From NCBI RefSeq assembly GCF_007655135.1, contig NC_045127.1:7821001-7885000 (forward strand): a DNA stretch of 64,000 bases, given 5' to 3'. Position numbers and translations under genes: made by a program. Below the pieces are notes generated by a model that was given only the letters and a program-made list of their open reading frames with translations, did not search any database and had not been told where the DNA came from. The stretch's first letter is position 1. Each line of letters opens with the position of its first letter. The DNA is from Punica granatum. Its lineage: Eukaryota > Streptophyta > Magnoliopsida > Myrtales > Lythraceae. Of this stretch, positions 34,433 to 47,580 are shown in pieces.

Positions 34433-36790
34433 ATGGCGACAGGAACAGAACGCCCATCATCCAAGAGGAACCAGGTAAGTTCTGGACATGCTCCTCTCAA
34501 AAAAAAAAACCTTTTTTTTTGTTTATTGAAGGTTTGAAAGACTTCGAGGATGAGTAGGTAGTTAGTCAGTTAGGCAGTCTGAAGTTGAGCTTTTTCTTTC
34601 AGTGGCGCTGTTGTCTGGTGATTGATGCCCCAAGGAGCAATCCTGAGTTGAGAATTTCTTGGTTGATTAAAAAATCTCTGTGAGAATCAGTGCTTCACTT
34701 ACCTGGGAAGTGCTACTTATCTATTGACAGTTTGATTTAGGTTTTCATCTTGCATTTTCTAGAGCAGAGTAACGAATGAATACGCATTAACTCTGCTGGG
34801 AAGACGGAATAATGCACTTAGTATCGGATATATTATGGGAAGAGGAAGAACTGTGTCTACTGTCTTCTTGCTTTTTTTGGATGATGTTTCTTCTTGTTCA
34901 TGTTATAAGGACAACAAAATGGGTCTAATAGTTTGTGATTTGTTCGCCGCTGCCTGAGTTCTGCCATGTTAGTTACTGACAAGTCACACCGGCCCAGGCG
35001 AAGAGAAGAGTCCGTAAACCTTCACCAGAAGAGGAAGACAAAGACAGGATCAGCCATTTACCTGTGGAATTAATAGAAAGGATCTAGCGTCTTATGCCGC
35101 TCAGGGAAGCGATGAGGACTAGTATCTTGTCTAGGAGGTGGAGATACATGTGGACGACTCTCAAAGAGCTAGTCTTCGACGACCGCTGCATTCCCTCACC
35201 CTCCCGACACAAGTCCGTTACGGATAGGCTGGTGGAAATTGTTGACACCATTCTCTTGCTTCACTGGGGTTCTATAAAGAAGTTTGTGCTCACTCATGAG
35301 GAGTTTGAAAGCACCAACGACATTGACTGCTGGATCCTGTATTTGTCTAGGTTCTCCGTGACTGATTTGAGCCTTAGCTTTGAGGAATACGAACATATCT
35401 GCAAGATTTGGTTTCGTTGGATCTCTCGTATTGTTCACTAAAATAGCCTGCTGCATTTGAAGGGTTCAAAAATCTGGAAAGTTTGCGGCTTCACGATGTT
35501 GACTTGACTCGAGATTCACTTGAGAAACTTATCTCTTGTTGCCCTCAGTTGCGTAAACTGGATTTGTTTCTAGTCGATGACATTGCCCTTCTCACCATTG
35601 ACACACCCAATCTTCAGGACCTTAAGCTCTCTGGTTCATTATGAGACCTTAGTTTTGGCTGCAATTTTTTGACTGAAGTAGAATTAGGCTTATTTGAGAG
35701 GAAGTATGAGCTTGCTGAAGCCAATATATATACCAGCAATCTGGAGAAATTCTTTGCACAGCTGCCACTCATCAGGGCTGTCCGAATTGAGGAGGACTCA
35801 CTAAGGGTACTGTTACATATCTAAGGGTTCTTTGGAATTGATTCTACTGTGGTTCATTTCTTTTTTATGAACTATGAACGGATTGGCCCGTTTGTTTTCA
35901 GGGTTAAAATCACAAAAATTTTAACTTTAACTCTAACTCACTGCACAACAAAAATACACATTTCTCAAGTCAAAAATTTTAACTTTTAACTCAACACATT
36001 GAAACCAAACGCACCGTTACTGTTTGAAGTGATCTTATTAAAATATACGGCATGTCAATCATCAACTATTCATGGCAATATCTACTGATGAGCGTGACAG
36101 CTGTTCTTTGTTCTTGTTACGGACATATATGTTTCGCGAGACTTTCATCTTATTTTTTCTTTAAATAATACAGAATTTATCAGTTGGTAAGGTGCCAGCA
36201 ATATTGCCCAATCCAATTCTTAGACTGGAGTACACTTTTATACGTAGACCTGCACAATCTGAGGAATGTTTTAACTACACTTTGCCTCATGAGGAGTTCC
36301 CCTGGCCTTGAGCAGATAGTTTTTCATGTTGTGAGTATTTATTTCTTGGAATAGGAATAGGGTATATAGTATATTTTATAATGTAAAATCTCCCAATTGG
36401 TATTTGTATGGTCTTTGTATGATAAAACTAATTTCTAACCCCGTGTAGTTTGTAGAAGATGAATTGGCCTATGAGGATAAAATCAAAGAGTATAGCAAAA
36501 TCTACAGTTTGCGAGTTTCATTGGAGGCATTGTGGTCTGTCCGTGTTCGGTGTATATGGAGGGCAGTCCAGCAGAAAAGAGTTTTCTGAAATTTTTGCTT
36601 TTAAACTCGCCAATGTTGGAAATAATGGAAGTTATGGTCCCCTGTTTTGTTTCCGGTGCCGGGCAGTCGTTGGCAAGTTTTTGGAAGAGTTGGAGCAGTC
36701 TCAGAGATCTCCGTCACGAAAAGATTGTGATGGCAAACTTGCATTAGGGGCAATATCTCTTGGAATTGGCTTGGATTTATAATTGCTGAC
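34433..36790 (+). pseudogene. F-box/LRR/FBD copy G, disabled
   Basis: Exon 1 at 34433-34474 (MATGTERPSS) and exon 2 at 34998-35806 keep their splice sites. A TAG at 35085-35087 interrupts the F-box (LIER-I-stop-RLMPLREAMRTS). Near 35405-35460 a deletion shifts the frame, and another stop falls at about 35640. Exon 3 (36174-36330) is 157 bp, whereas intact copies have 156, adding a further frameshift. The FBD exon (from about 36449) is also frame-broken, though NSPMLEIMEV survives. This is a decayed paralogue closest to copy I. Confidence 0.85.
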
Positions 36791-36799
36791 AAGGTTTTG

Positions 36800-37095
36800 T
36801 CAACTTGTAGTACAGATACAGTTCACCTTGCTCGTTTGAGAACTCAAAGGTCGTGTAGGCTATTAGCTTGCTGCATACAACAAAAATCACGGGCTTCATC
36901 TGATTTCTCCTTTCGCGTTCACCAGTGCTCGAGAGGATGGAGGTTTGGTCTCATCCTAGTCATGTTACAGAGTGTTGCGAGTTGCTAAAAGCGTGCAGCC
37001 AATTTCCACGAGCTTCGGCTCGAGCTGAGGCTGTTCTCGTGAGAAGTCACAGAGCAACCCCTGGGCAGCATCCTGTATGGGTTTAGACTTTTTGG
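36800..37095 (+). pseudogene. Detached FBD-exon fragment resembling copy H
   Basis: Matches the last exon of copy H nearly base for base over CAGTTCACCTTGCTCG, GAGAGGATGGAGGTTTGGTC and CCAATTTCCACGAGCTTC, to the end GTATGGGTTTAGAC. It has no upstream exons. It lies just behind copy G, showing that another copy once stood here. Confidence 0.75.
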
Positions 37096-37328
37096 GTCGA
37101 CTGCTTTAAGTAAGGTGCAAAGGTTTGACAAATTTCTCCTTTATTATTTATTTTATTTTATTAAAATTATTGAGCAAAAAGGTCTCGGTAATTTCTCTTT
37201 TTACTAATAAAGGTTAAACTAGTGTTATTAAAATCGGATTGGACATTGAGCTGGTGAGGATACAAGTTTATGGATTTATGGGATCAATCGGGGTTCAATG
37301 GTTCACACTACACGTTCAATTAATTATA

Positions 37329-37939
37329 CTAGACGTGCGCCCGCACTACGTGCGAGATTGCTAGAAAAATTCTGAAGTGACCTAAAGAGAAAGGGGTGAA
37401 AGTGGAGAGAGAGCATAAATAATTGGATAAATTTCAATGACGCTCCTTATAATTTGTTAAATGATCAGTGATATTCCTTTTTAAAAAAATTAGTCACACA
37501 CTACTTCTCCTTTCGTTGATGTGGTACCAAGAGAATATTCATTTTGCCATGTGGATTTCATGTACAGAACTGCATAAACAGATTTGTTGCATGATTTATT
37601 TATCCAAATCAAATTTGACCCTATTTGAGAAAAAAAAATAGAAATCAACGAAATGAGGGGTCTGGTAATTTTAAAAGGATAGACTGTCGCTAATCATTTT
37701 ATAAACTATATGGGGGTGTCATCAAGAGAGCGATGAGAGTGGAGAGAGAATATAAGAAAGATGGGAGAGATAAGAGAGAAAAAGAAGGAATTTGAGATGT
37801 GAGTAGATAATTTTGTAAGTTATTTTACTATTTTAATTTTAATTGAATGACTCTTATTAATTTGAATATATCTAATATTTGTAAAATGAGAAATTAAAAG
37901 TTAGACAAAATTTTCCTTCTCTTTTTGGAGTATTATAGA
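37329..37939 (-). mobile_element. Non-autonomous Helitron candidate
   Basis: On the minus strand it begins TCTATAATACTCC after an A (37939) and ends CTAG before a T (37329). A perfect hairpin CGCAC-GTA-GTGCG stands nine bases before CTAG. These are the canonical Helitron terminal features. The 611-bp interior is AT-rich and non-coding. Confidence 0.6.
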
Positions 37940-40779
37940 TAATAAATATTTATATTATTATGAAAAATAAGGTGGTAGTGATAAAATAAGTGCTTAAAAA
38001 TTAAGCACGTAATTAGTTAAGATAATAAGTGTATAAGAAGAAGGGATGATTGATAAGGATGATGAGATGTCTTTTGAGGAGTTCAAAACATCAATAAGTA
38101 AAAAATGACTTATTTCATTAAATTAAATGTTTTAATTGAACTCATTAAGTGATTTTGACTTCATGATTAGGTAACGGAGACTTTCATCTTTCATCTATCT
38201 CTTTCCCTTTTTTTTTCCTTATAATTAACTTGTGACGAACTTTTAAGTATTTATTTGATTAAATTAAAACAAACACACATAAGATAAATTCTAATTTATG
38301 TGTAATCTTAGAAGAATAAGAGAATAATGATGAATAATAATGATGTAAAGTGGTTGAAGTGCAGTTGGTTAAAGGGGTGGTCTAATTGTATGAGTGGAGT
38401 CAAAGGGTTGAGGTTCAATTTCCCTCACAATCAAATATATTTTACATATGCTTAATGAACCGTTGAATCCATTGGTGCACTTTCAGTCCGAAGGCAGAAC
38501 CGCATCATGCATGATGCTAGTTCCCCGATTCGATTGGTCTGGCCCGATTTTAATACAATGGTTGAACCATGAATGGCTTTTTCTGGCCTCATATTGTAAA
38601 CAGTAAAATATTCTTTTAGGACTAAAACGAAAGAATTGGTAAAGGTTGAGGACCAAAAAAGATTTTTTTCATAAAAATGATGAACTATTAACTTCAAATT
38701 CAAATAATAACCTCTAATAAATTAGATTTATGGTAGATAATTTAGTGCCTATTTTGTAAAATATTATTTTGTGATATCTTTATCGTCAAGTTAAACTTTT
38801 ATTTCATTTGTGAGCATAATTTTGTAAATTAATATCTAATAATTTTTTAATAGGTATTACATATTTATTTATCGCCGATGTAATGGACATATATGTTACA
38901 TATATTCCTTTTAATTTAGATATACTAATTTCGTTTTGTACAGTTTTATATTGTTTTACGAAATTCATGATTCATACGTTAAATCTTTATGTCTTTTGTT
39001 TGTTTAATTAATTATTTTAAATTTTAAATTATTTTATATCATTTTTAAATTCATTTATTTTGTTAATATATTAATTGTAAAAATCAATTTATGAACAATT
39101 GTTATTTTGATAATATCCTTTATCTATTACTATAATAAAGAGAGAGGCATTTCTTATTTTTGAATTCTTGAAAATATATAAAAAAATGTTAAATGACCTA
39201 ATTACTCATTTGGAAAAGTAATGAACTATATATATATATATAAGCGGAAGAGTGGAATCGTGAGAGCTCTATCTGAGAACCCTTAGTTCCATGTAAGATG
39301 TCATCGATTTGATAACTCTCAGTTTCATGTGAATGGACCTTTCTTTTTTAATTAAATGAGCTTATACTATATTTTATAGGAGTTATATTCAACGAATGTT
39401 AAAAATTTGTCTAGATTATTTTCATGTAATAATATATAATAGACTATTTTTGAAAAATTAAAAGTTTCCTTGATAATCGGAAAGAATTCATCGAAATACG
39501 AGATATCTTCAAGCTCAATGTGCTAAATTCCCCATAAATATTCGACGAAATTCATTTTATCCATCATCTTTCTATTGCTATTTTTTTTCTAAACACTTAT
39601 TTATATTACAAGATTATGGTTTCTTCATAAGCATATTGTTCACTTTATAAGTCTAGAGTACGTGTTTGTTTATTATGATCATGGTCTTACTTATGTAGCT
39701 GCTTTTTATATATATTTTTATCTATATTCATTTGTAAGTCATATGTATTAATTATCTATTTTATAAAAAAAAGAAATTATCGCGCAACATGCAATCATCA
39801 ATAATTAAGAAAAATAACTTCGAACTTTTTTGTAATTATACATAACTTTCACTCTCCTTTATTTTTTCTCATTTTTTTCTCTCACCCGTCCACATTTTTC
39901 TCCCCACTTTTCTCTCCTATCTCTCTCTCTCATGTGAACTCACTATCTCTCACCACTTAAATCCCTTTTGTTTATTTTTCACAAATTTTTCATTGCTTAA
40001 ATAAACTAATATGCTTATCAGGATATTACACGTGTTAATTTCATATTATACGGTTCAAAATATGTTTGTCCATCTATACTATTGAAATAGAATAAGTTTA
40101 CATAGATCTTACGACACACTAATCATACCTATTTTAGTAAATACTGACAAAATTGTGTAAAAGTTAAGATTTTTTCTATCGTTTTATGAGATTAGATTGA
40201 CATATGGAGTTCCAAAAGAATAATGAACGCTTTTTTCCCTTCAAAGTAGGCTGTAGAGATAGGCAATAGCCATTATATCTAGGTAAAAATCATAGAAACT
40301 TAAATAAATGGATTTAGTTATATTACCTATGTTATTTGAATTTTTCTTTGTGTTTTATGTAGTTTCCAAGAATGTAGAACTTTTTCATATAATAAAATAA
40401 TCACCCTTAATATAAATGTCGATCTCATCAACTTATTTTAACCAACGTCTCCATTTCTTACACCGTGACATGTAAAAAGCTATATAAATAGAATTTTCAT
40501 TTTGATTATGCGATGACAAATATATAGGATAATTTGTAGTCCCATAGATGCTTTTTAAGAATATTTTATGCAATAAAGAAATCACCATCATGGAAAAAGG
40601 AATAGAGAAAGATGAAAGAATAGGTAGCTCGAGTTGATTTTTGTCATCTTTAAAAAAATATCTATCAATCGCTTTCTTTTGGGTGAAATTTTATCAACCA
40701 CATATAAGAAAAAAAAATCTAAACTTTTAAGTAATTTAGGAAAACAAAAGAAAAAAGAAGAGAGACATACAGAGAATTG
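37940..40779. other. AT-rich gene-free spacer
   Basis: Extremely AT-rich, with a short (TA)n near 39225-39241 and Helitron-5'-like words near 39123 and 40073, but no matching 3' ends. No gene is supported. Confidence 0.6.
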
Positions 40780-40938
40780 GCAGCTCCGTCTCCGACGAGC
40801 TTCCGGTGAGCGTCGTGGCGGGATCTCGTGGCCCACAACTCCTGTCTGTATGGACGCAGCTCCGATCGGCACTGCCGTCTGATTTTTCTCAGTGAAATTC
40901 TTCAACTCCGACTTCCGTTTGCATTTGGGGTTCATGTC

Positions 40939-43244
40939 ATGGCGGCAGGAGCAGAACACCCATCGTCATCCGGGAGGAGCCGGGTCAGTTCTGGACATGC
41001 TCATCTCTTTTCTTAAAAAAAAAAAAATTTTTTTGCCTGAAGCTTTGAAAGCGATTCCGAGGACGAGTGTTAGTTAGTCGGTAATGCTGACGATCCAAGT
41101 TGAGTTTTTTTTTTTTTTTTTGTCTTGTGCTTTCTAGATGCCTTAATGAGCAATTCTGAGTTGATCGTTTCTGGGTTGAGTAGAAGAGTGGAGAGTGCTA
41201 ACTTATCTATTGGCAGTTATGATTTAGGTTTTCATCTTTGCAAATTTTGGTTTAGGCTGGAGCAGACGAACAAATGATTACGCATCAACTTTGCTGGGAA
41301 ACTGAATTGAATTCTTGGAGCCCGAACGAAGTTCTGCTCTTATCGTCTCTCTGGACGGAATTTCGAAGCAGTCTTCCATGATCAAAAAATGAAAAAAAAG
41401 TTATGATATGTGCTGCTTTTCTTCCATGACTTCGCTATGTATGATATGTCTGATGCAGGCAAAGAGAGGGTCTGTCATGGGCGCATTGGACAGGATCAGT
41501 GGACTGCTGGGACATTTGACGGACCAGATACTGTCGTACTTGCCCCTCAAGCATTATGTGGTAAGAAGAGCTAGCCTACTCTCAAGCGAGTTCAGATACG
41601 CAGGGACTACATCGGACAGGATCAGTGATCTGCCCAGACATTTGACAGACCAGATACTGTCGTGCTTGCCCCTCAAGGATGCTGTGAGAACTAGCGTACT
41701 CTCAAGCAAGCGGAGATACACATGGACTACGATCCCAGGACTTGTATTTGATGATAGCTGCAGTGCTCAGTCTCCTTCCGGGACTCTGTCGTCCACATAT
41801 AGGTTGGTGGACATTGTCGACCGGGTCCTGTCGTCTCACACGGGCACCATAGAAAAGTTTGGGGTCCTTTGTGAAACACTTATAGACATCAGCGATGTGG
41901 ACCGCTGGCTTTTGCATCTGTGGAGGGCTTCCACGAAAGAACTAAGGCTGAGATTTGTCAATTTGCAAGGATACGAGATGCCCTCTAGTCTTTTCCTTTG
42001 CCACGATTTGGTGAACTTGGACCTTGCCTTTTGTTCTTTAAAGCCTCCACCAGCATTTAAAGGCTTCAAGAACATGACAATCTTGAAGCTTTATGTAGTG
42101 AAGATGTCCCGATACGAGATTGAAAGTCTCATCAAAGGCTCTCCACTGCTGCAGACATTGATGCTGGCGCCAAATGCTCGTGATATATTTTGTCTCAGTA
42201 TCGATGCGCCGAATCTTCGACACCTCGAGCTCTTTGGCTGTGGATTAGAAGCAGTCAGTTTTGGTGGCCATCGCTTGACATCACTGATGGTAGCTTCTTT
42301 TACATTGCGTTGGTGTGGAGAAAATCAAGATGCAAACCGTAGCTATTTGCTTGAATTCTTTGACCAGCTGCCGCAGATTGAAAGGCTTTCTATTAATAGC
42401 TGGTTCCTGAGGGTAATTACTAGTTAAGGCACAGTTGGACTTTAGCCGATCTAATTCATTAATTCTTACATCTTTGAATTGCTTAGCTTGATTGTCTGAC
42501 TGTGATTTTGGGGTATTATGCTCAAATCCATCTTCATTTATTTACTATTGTCTGCTGCAGTATTTGTCTTTCGGCAAGGTGCCAGAAATCTTACCTGATC
42601 CATGCATTCGTCTCCAATGCATCTCCATCAACATGGACATTCGTAGCTTAGCAGAGATAACAACTGTTTTGTGCATCCTAAAGGGTTCTCCAAATCTGAA
42701 GGAGCTGCATCTTTCGGTAAGTCTATGATTTCATAAAATTTTTCATTGTTCTGAGAGTAAGATTCCGGTGTATCGACTTATCGCACTGGAGATACAAATC
42801 CCAAAGGCGTTGGTTGTCTGTTACCTATCTCCCCATCATGCGATATGGTTATCCTTGGCCGGCAGAATCATTGATCGAATAAATGACATGGAACTTCTTT
42901 TGATTTCTCTGAAGGGAAAAGAATTCGATTTCTCTGAAGACAGAGAGCTGAACGGAAACTTCTGGGATGATTACAGTTCACCTTGCTCGTTCGAGAACTT
43001 AAAGGTTGTATCACTTATTAGTTTGCCGCATACAAGACAAATCATGGGTTTCATCTGGTTTCTCCTTTCACATTCACCAGCGCTTGAGAGGATGGAGGTT
43101 TGGTCTTATCCTAGTCATGGGACAGAGAGCTGCGAGTTGCTGCTACAAGAGTGCGTCCAATTTCCTCGAGCTTCTGCTCGAGCTGATGTTGTTTTCATGG
43201 GATGTCTCAAAGCAGCCCCTCGGCAGCTTCCTGTATGGGATTAG
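40939..43244 (+). CDS. F-box/LRR/FBD protein, copy H, with duplicated F-box
   Basis: Exons 40939-40983, 41459-42412, 42561-42716 and 42915-43244 join in phase to 494 residues. The N-terminus has two F-box motifs in tandem: DRISGLLGHLTDQILSYLPL (26-45) and DRISDLPRHLTDQILSCLPL (68-87). They come from a 126-bp duplication. The first copy is diverged after the core (KHYVVRRASLLSSEF). The second keeps the normal KDAVRTSVLSSK but has RRY in place of the usual W-R-Y. LRR-type segments and an FBD domain (SPALERMEVW) follow. The start of the last exon (CTGAAG|GGAAAAG) is the least certain junction. Role as for the other copies: probable SCF substrate receptor, target unknown. Confidence 0.78.
41489..41737 (+). 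repeat. In-frame tandem duplication of F-box coding sequence
   Basis: Units 41489-41614 (126 bp) and 41615-41737 (123 bp) share the start GACAGGATCAGTG and long identical stretches such as GACCAGATACTGTCGT and GCCCCTCAAG. They differ by a 3-bp indel, so the frame is kept. Confidence 0.9.
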
Positions 43245-43847
43245 ACTTTTCAGCTTTGACTGCCCTAAGTAGTGTGCACAGGTTCGACAAGTTCATCCTT
43301 ATTCTGAGTGCTTTTGGAGCTGCAATGGAGGATCAAATGAGCCTCCATGTGGGCTGAAATCACACAACTGGATCTTAGTGACCGTGTAAATTTGTTCCAA
43401 CACTGATCACCTCAATCCGTGGCCAGTGGAAGATTCTGGTTTTTGAACTGCTGCAACACAAGGTTGCTGCAGAATCACGAATACGTGTAGCGTCAACCTC
43501 ATTATTCCTGTTATTGATCAATTAGCTAGTATTGCAAGTCGATACAACTTTCTAAACTATGTTTTTGATGGATTACTTTGTATTGAACTACCGCCGATTG
43601 ATTGGATTGATAAGATACTGATGCGTGATGTTAGCGCTCAATAACTCAGGACATTTGAGTTTTCACATGACATGACACGATCCATTTGATGATCAACAGC
43701 GGAGACCATGCTCATTTTATTCCACATAAGGGGAAAAAAAGTGAGACATCTTAATGAATTTCTAATTGTCTTTTGATTTCCATGTGGATTGAGGAAAAAA
43801 AGAAAAAAATAGTGTGCCTTCGGAAATTCTCGGAGAGGCCTTCCTCT
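43245..43847. other. 3' UTR of copy H and spacer
   Basis: Holds the 3' region of copy H. Nearly the same words recur after 47060 (for example TGATTGGATTGATAAGAT and CATGACATGACACGATC, with small changes), so it is part of the duplicated unit. No gene here. Confidence 0.55.
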
Positions 43848-44034
43848 GTTGGCAGCTCCCTCGACCTCTGTCTCCGATGAGCTTCAAGCGAGCGTTGCTG
43901 CGAGATCTCATGGCCCACAGCTCCGACCGGCACGGGCGTTTGACTTTTCTTCCCCCGCCAATTGATTAATTCACTTCGGTTGATTTTCTGCACTGAAATT
44001 CTGCAACTCCCACTTCTGTTTACATCCGGCATTC

Positions 44035-46353
44035 ATGGCTGCAGGAACAGAACATCCATCATCCGGGAGGAACTGGGTATGTTCCAGACCTGCTCCTCTC
44101 TTTTATAATATGAAAATCCTTTTTCTTATGTTGGTCAGTAATGCCGACCAAAGTTGAGCTTTTTCTCGCAATGGTGCTTTCGGCTTGTGCATATGATGTC
44201 TTAATGAGGAATCCCGAGTCAATCATTTCTGGGTTGAGTAGAAAAGCCCTAATCTATTGACAGTTTGATTAAGGTTTTCATCTTGTATGTGTCTAGGAGC
44301 AGAGTAACAAACGAATACGCACTTACTCTACTGGAAACTGGACTAAGGCGCATAATATCTGATATATTAAGGGAAGAAGAACTGTATCCCGTTTCTTCTG
44401 CCTCTGTTTGGAAGATGTTTCTTCCTGTTGTAAAGACAAAAACATGGGTCTATACTAAAGCTCTGTGATTTGTTCGAACTGCTTTCATCAATTCCAGGCG
44501 AGGAGAAGAGACAGCAAACCTTCATTAGAAGAGGAAGACCAAGACAGGATCAGCTGTTTACCTTTGGATTTAATAGAAATGATCTTGCGTCGGTTGCCGC
44601 TCTGGGAAGCTGTGAGAACTAGCGTCTTGTCAAGGAGGTGGAGATATGCATGGACGACTCTCATGGAGATAGTCCTTGATGAAAGCTGCGCTCCCTCACC
44701 CTCCCAATACAAATCCGTTACTGATAGGCTAGTGAAAATTATTGACAACATTCTCTCGCTTCACCGGGGTCCAATGGAGAAGTTTGTGCTCTCTCATGGA
44801 CAGCTTTAAAGCACCAGTGATGTTGGCCGCTGGATCCTGTACCTTTCATGGCTCTCTGTGACTGACTTGACCCTTTGCTTTGAGTATGACGAACCGTTAG
44901 GCAAGATACCCCCCTCTCTGTTTCATTGCCAGGATTTGGTGAAGTTTGATCTCTCGTATTGTTCACTTGAACTGCCTCCCGCATTCCAAGGGTTCAAAAA
45001 TCTGGAAACCGTGGAGCTTTCCAAAGTTGACTTGACTCAAGAATCACTTGAGAACTTAATCTCTAGTTGCCCTCAATTGCGTGAACTGAAATTGTATCTA
45101 GATAATGATGCTATACATCTCACCGTTGATGCACCCAATCTTCAGGAACTTGAGATCGACGGTTCATTAGGAGAGATTAGCTTTGGCTGCAATTCTTTGG
45201 CACGAGTAAGAATAGACTTATGTAATATGGAGTACAAGTGTACAACCATGCTCAAGCCAATGAACCTGCAATCTGGAGAAATTCTTCGAAAATCTACTGC
45301 TCATCTCCGCCTTCCACATTGAGGAAGAGGCACTTAACGTACGGTTACTTATCTGAGAGTTATTTGGAATTGGTTCTACTATGGCTCATTGCTTTTTGAA
45401 TTATGAATGGATATTTTACAGTCTGAATTTATCTTATTAATATTATGGAAATGACAATCATCAAATATTCCTGGCGACGTGTATGATGAGCCTAATAATT
45501 GTTCTTTTTTGTTCTTATGGACATAAGTGTTTCGCATGACTTTCATCTTCTCTTTTAATTACTGCAGTATTTATCAATTGGTAAGGTGCCAGCTGTGTTG
45601 TCCAATTCTCAGTCTGAAGTGCGCTGCCATATGCACAGACCTGCACAATAGGAGGCATGTTCTAACTATGCTTTACCTCCTAAGGAGTTCCCCCTGCCTT
45701 GAGCAGACGGTTTTCAAAGTTGTAAGTTTATAGTTTTCCGAACTATACTTCCGAACTATATATCTATTTGCTTTTGGAGAATGGTTCTATTCTTTTCGGT
45801 TCTTTTCTTTTCCTGGTGTGAACAATGCGAAAAAACACACATGTATATAAGAAAAAGAAGATGTTTATGTATATACTCCATAATGAATAATCTCCCAATT
45901 AGTATTTATCTGGTCTTTGTATGATGAAAGCTTCTTTCAAATGCATGATTTTGATGAATGAAGACACCGACATGTTTCCAAAAAAAGCTTCTTTCAAATC
46001 CCATGCAGTTTTCAGAAGATGAATTGGCCGATGAGGATAAAATCGAAGACTGTAGCGAAATATACAGTTCTCAGTTCTCCTGCTCTATTGGGTGATTGTG
46101 GTCTGTCCATGTTCGGTTTTCTGGATGGCCTGTGGAAATGAACTTTCTTAAATTTTTGCCTGTCAACTCGCCAGTGTTGGAAAAAATGGAAGTTACAGTT
46201 TACTGTTCAGTTTCTGGTCCTAGTGCAGCCGACAAGCTGTTGGCAGAGCTGGAGGCTGGAGCAGTCCCAAAGAGCTTCTGTTCAAGCAGAGATCGCAGTC
46301 AGAATGGGATGGTGATGGTAAACTTGCTAGCTAGGTTTTGCATTCTGGATTGA
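44035..46353 (+). pseudogene. F-box/LRR/FBD copy I, disabled
   Basis: Exon 1 (44035-44076, MAAGTEHPSSGRNW) and exon 2 (44498-45338) have good splice sites and a normal F-box (LPLDLIEMILRRLPLWEAVRTS). A TAA at 44807-44809 stops it after 103 codons of exon 2, where copy G has a Glu codon. After the stop the LRR frame is open again to about 45260, where a frameshift follows. Exon 3 (45568-45721) is 154 bp instead of 156 and shifts the frame again. FBD residues NSPVLEKMEV survive in the last exon. It has fewer lesions than copy G. A truncated F-box-only protein could be made but is not demonstrated. Confidence 0.82.
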
Positions 46354-46559
46354 GTTTGATCAATTGGCCCGGTTGAGAACGGTACTGCTACTGGAGTTCT
46401 GTGTATATGTCTGTAGGCAAAGACCCGTTCTTTTTTTTTGAACTTTAGTCTTCTTGTGCACAATCTAGGCTAAAAGTTGTATCAGGATAGTTGAGGATTG
46501 TTAAAGGATGATGATTTGCCAGTCACATTCATCCTTTTTCTTTTTCAAAACAAATGAGG

Positions 46560-46880
46560 TTCATGGAACAACTCCCCCGAACCTTACATTTGAAAATCAG
46601 TGCCTCACAATCACTTCCCAAGGTCAGTCTGTCATCAAGAACAAACTAGTGAACCTAATGGATCATGTTATCTTTCTGCATACTGGCCAATCTACAAGTT
46701 TAAGCTCCCCCATAGAGACCTTACCGGAATCACCGATACCGAAAAGTGGATCCTTCACCTCTCCCAGAGCCCTATCAGAGATTTCGTGCTTGAGGTATGG
46801 AAGGGGTGAAGGTGCAAGTTGCATTCTTGCCAGGATTTGATACACTTGAGCTCCAGTTGTTTTCTGAGACCTCCCACAGC
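46560..46880 (+). pseudogene. Fragment of copy-F-like exon 2
   Basis: Closely matches copy F from PNLVFDNQCLTF through RDLIGITDIDKWILHLS to the CQDLIHLEL region, with frameshifts and a stop. It lacks the F-box part and all other exons. Confidence 0.8.
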
Positions 46881-46904
46881 AGCTTTGTGCCTAAGGGGAT
46901 GTTA

Positions 46905-47060
46905 ATATAATAAGAAGAGGATGGAGGTTTGTTCTTTATCCTGGTCGTGGGACAGAGAGCTGTGAGTTGCTAAAAGAACACGTCCAATTTCCACGAGCTT
47001 CGGATCGAGCTGATGTTGTTTTCCTGGGAAATATTGCTGCAATGGATGATCAATCAGCCT
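46905..47060 (+). pseudogene. FBD-exon fragment resembling copy H
   Basis: Repeats AGAGGATGGAGGTTTG, GGGACAGAGAGCTG, GAGTTGCTA and CCAATTTCCACGAGCTTC of the copy H FBD exon. Together with the preceding fragment it represents the broken remains of one or two more copies. Confidence 0.75.
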
Positions 47061-47580
47061 CCATGTGAACTATGTCAGCGGATTAAATCTGAAAGCGTTA
47101 TTTCATTCTGATACCGACCGCCTCAGTGCGTAGACAATAGCAAGATTAAGGTGCTTGTTTTAGCCATGAATTTCCTGCAGTATCAATTTATCATGAATCT
47201 GTGGGACATAAACCTCGCCGTTTCTATCACTGGATGAGCTAGTATTGCAAGTCGTTATGACTCTTAAAAGATGTTGGTCGATCGTTGAACTACCTCCATT
47301 TGATTGGATCGATAAGATCATGTGTGGTGCTCATTTGCTCGGGTTCTTTCGGTCCGATGGCTTCTGATTACCTTTTCTTGCTGAAATTATCACACTGATG
47401 CATCTGGTTAGCAGTCAATATCTGACGGAATTCAAGTTTTCGCATGACATAACACGATCGATTTGGTGATCAGCATCATGTTCCGTTAATTACCAGTACA
47501 AGCATAATGAAGGATCCAAAGTGCCTTCTGCATATCTAATTCCGGGTTACATTCACTCTCATCCGAAAAAGGTGAAAATA

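Noticed and set aside
39122..39800. Further Helitron at 39.1-39.8 kb
   Set aside because: It has a TC start-like word (TCTATTACTATAATAAAG), but the hairpin-like stretch near 39780 is not followed by CTRR.
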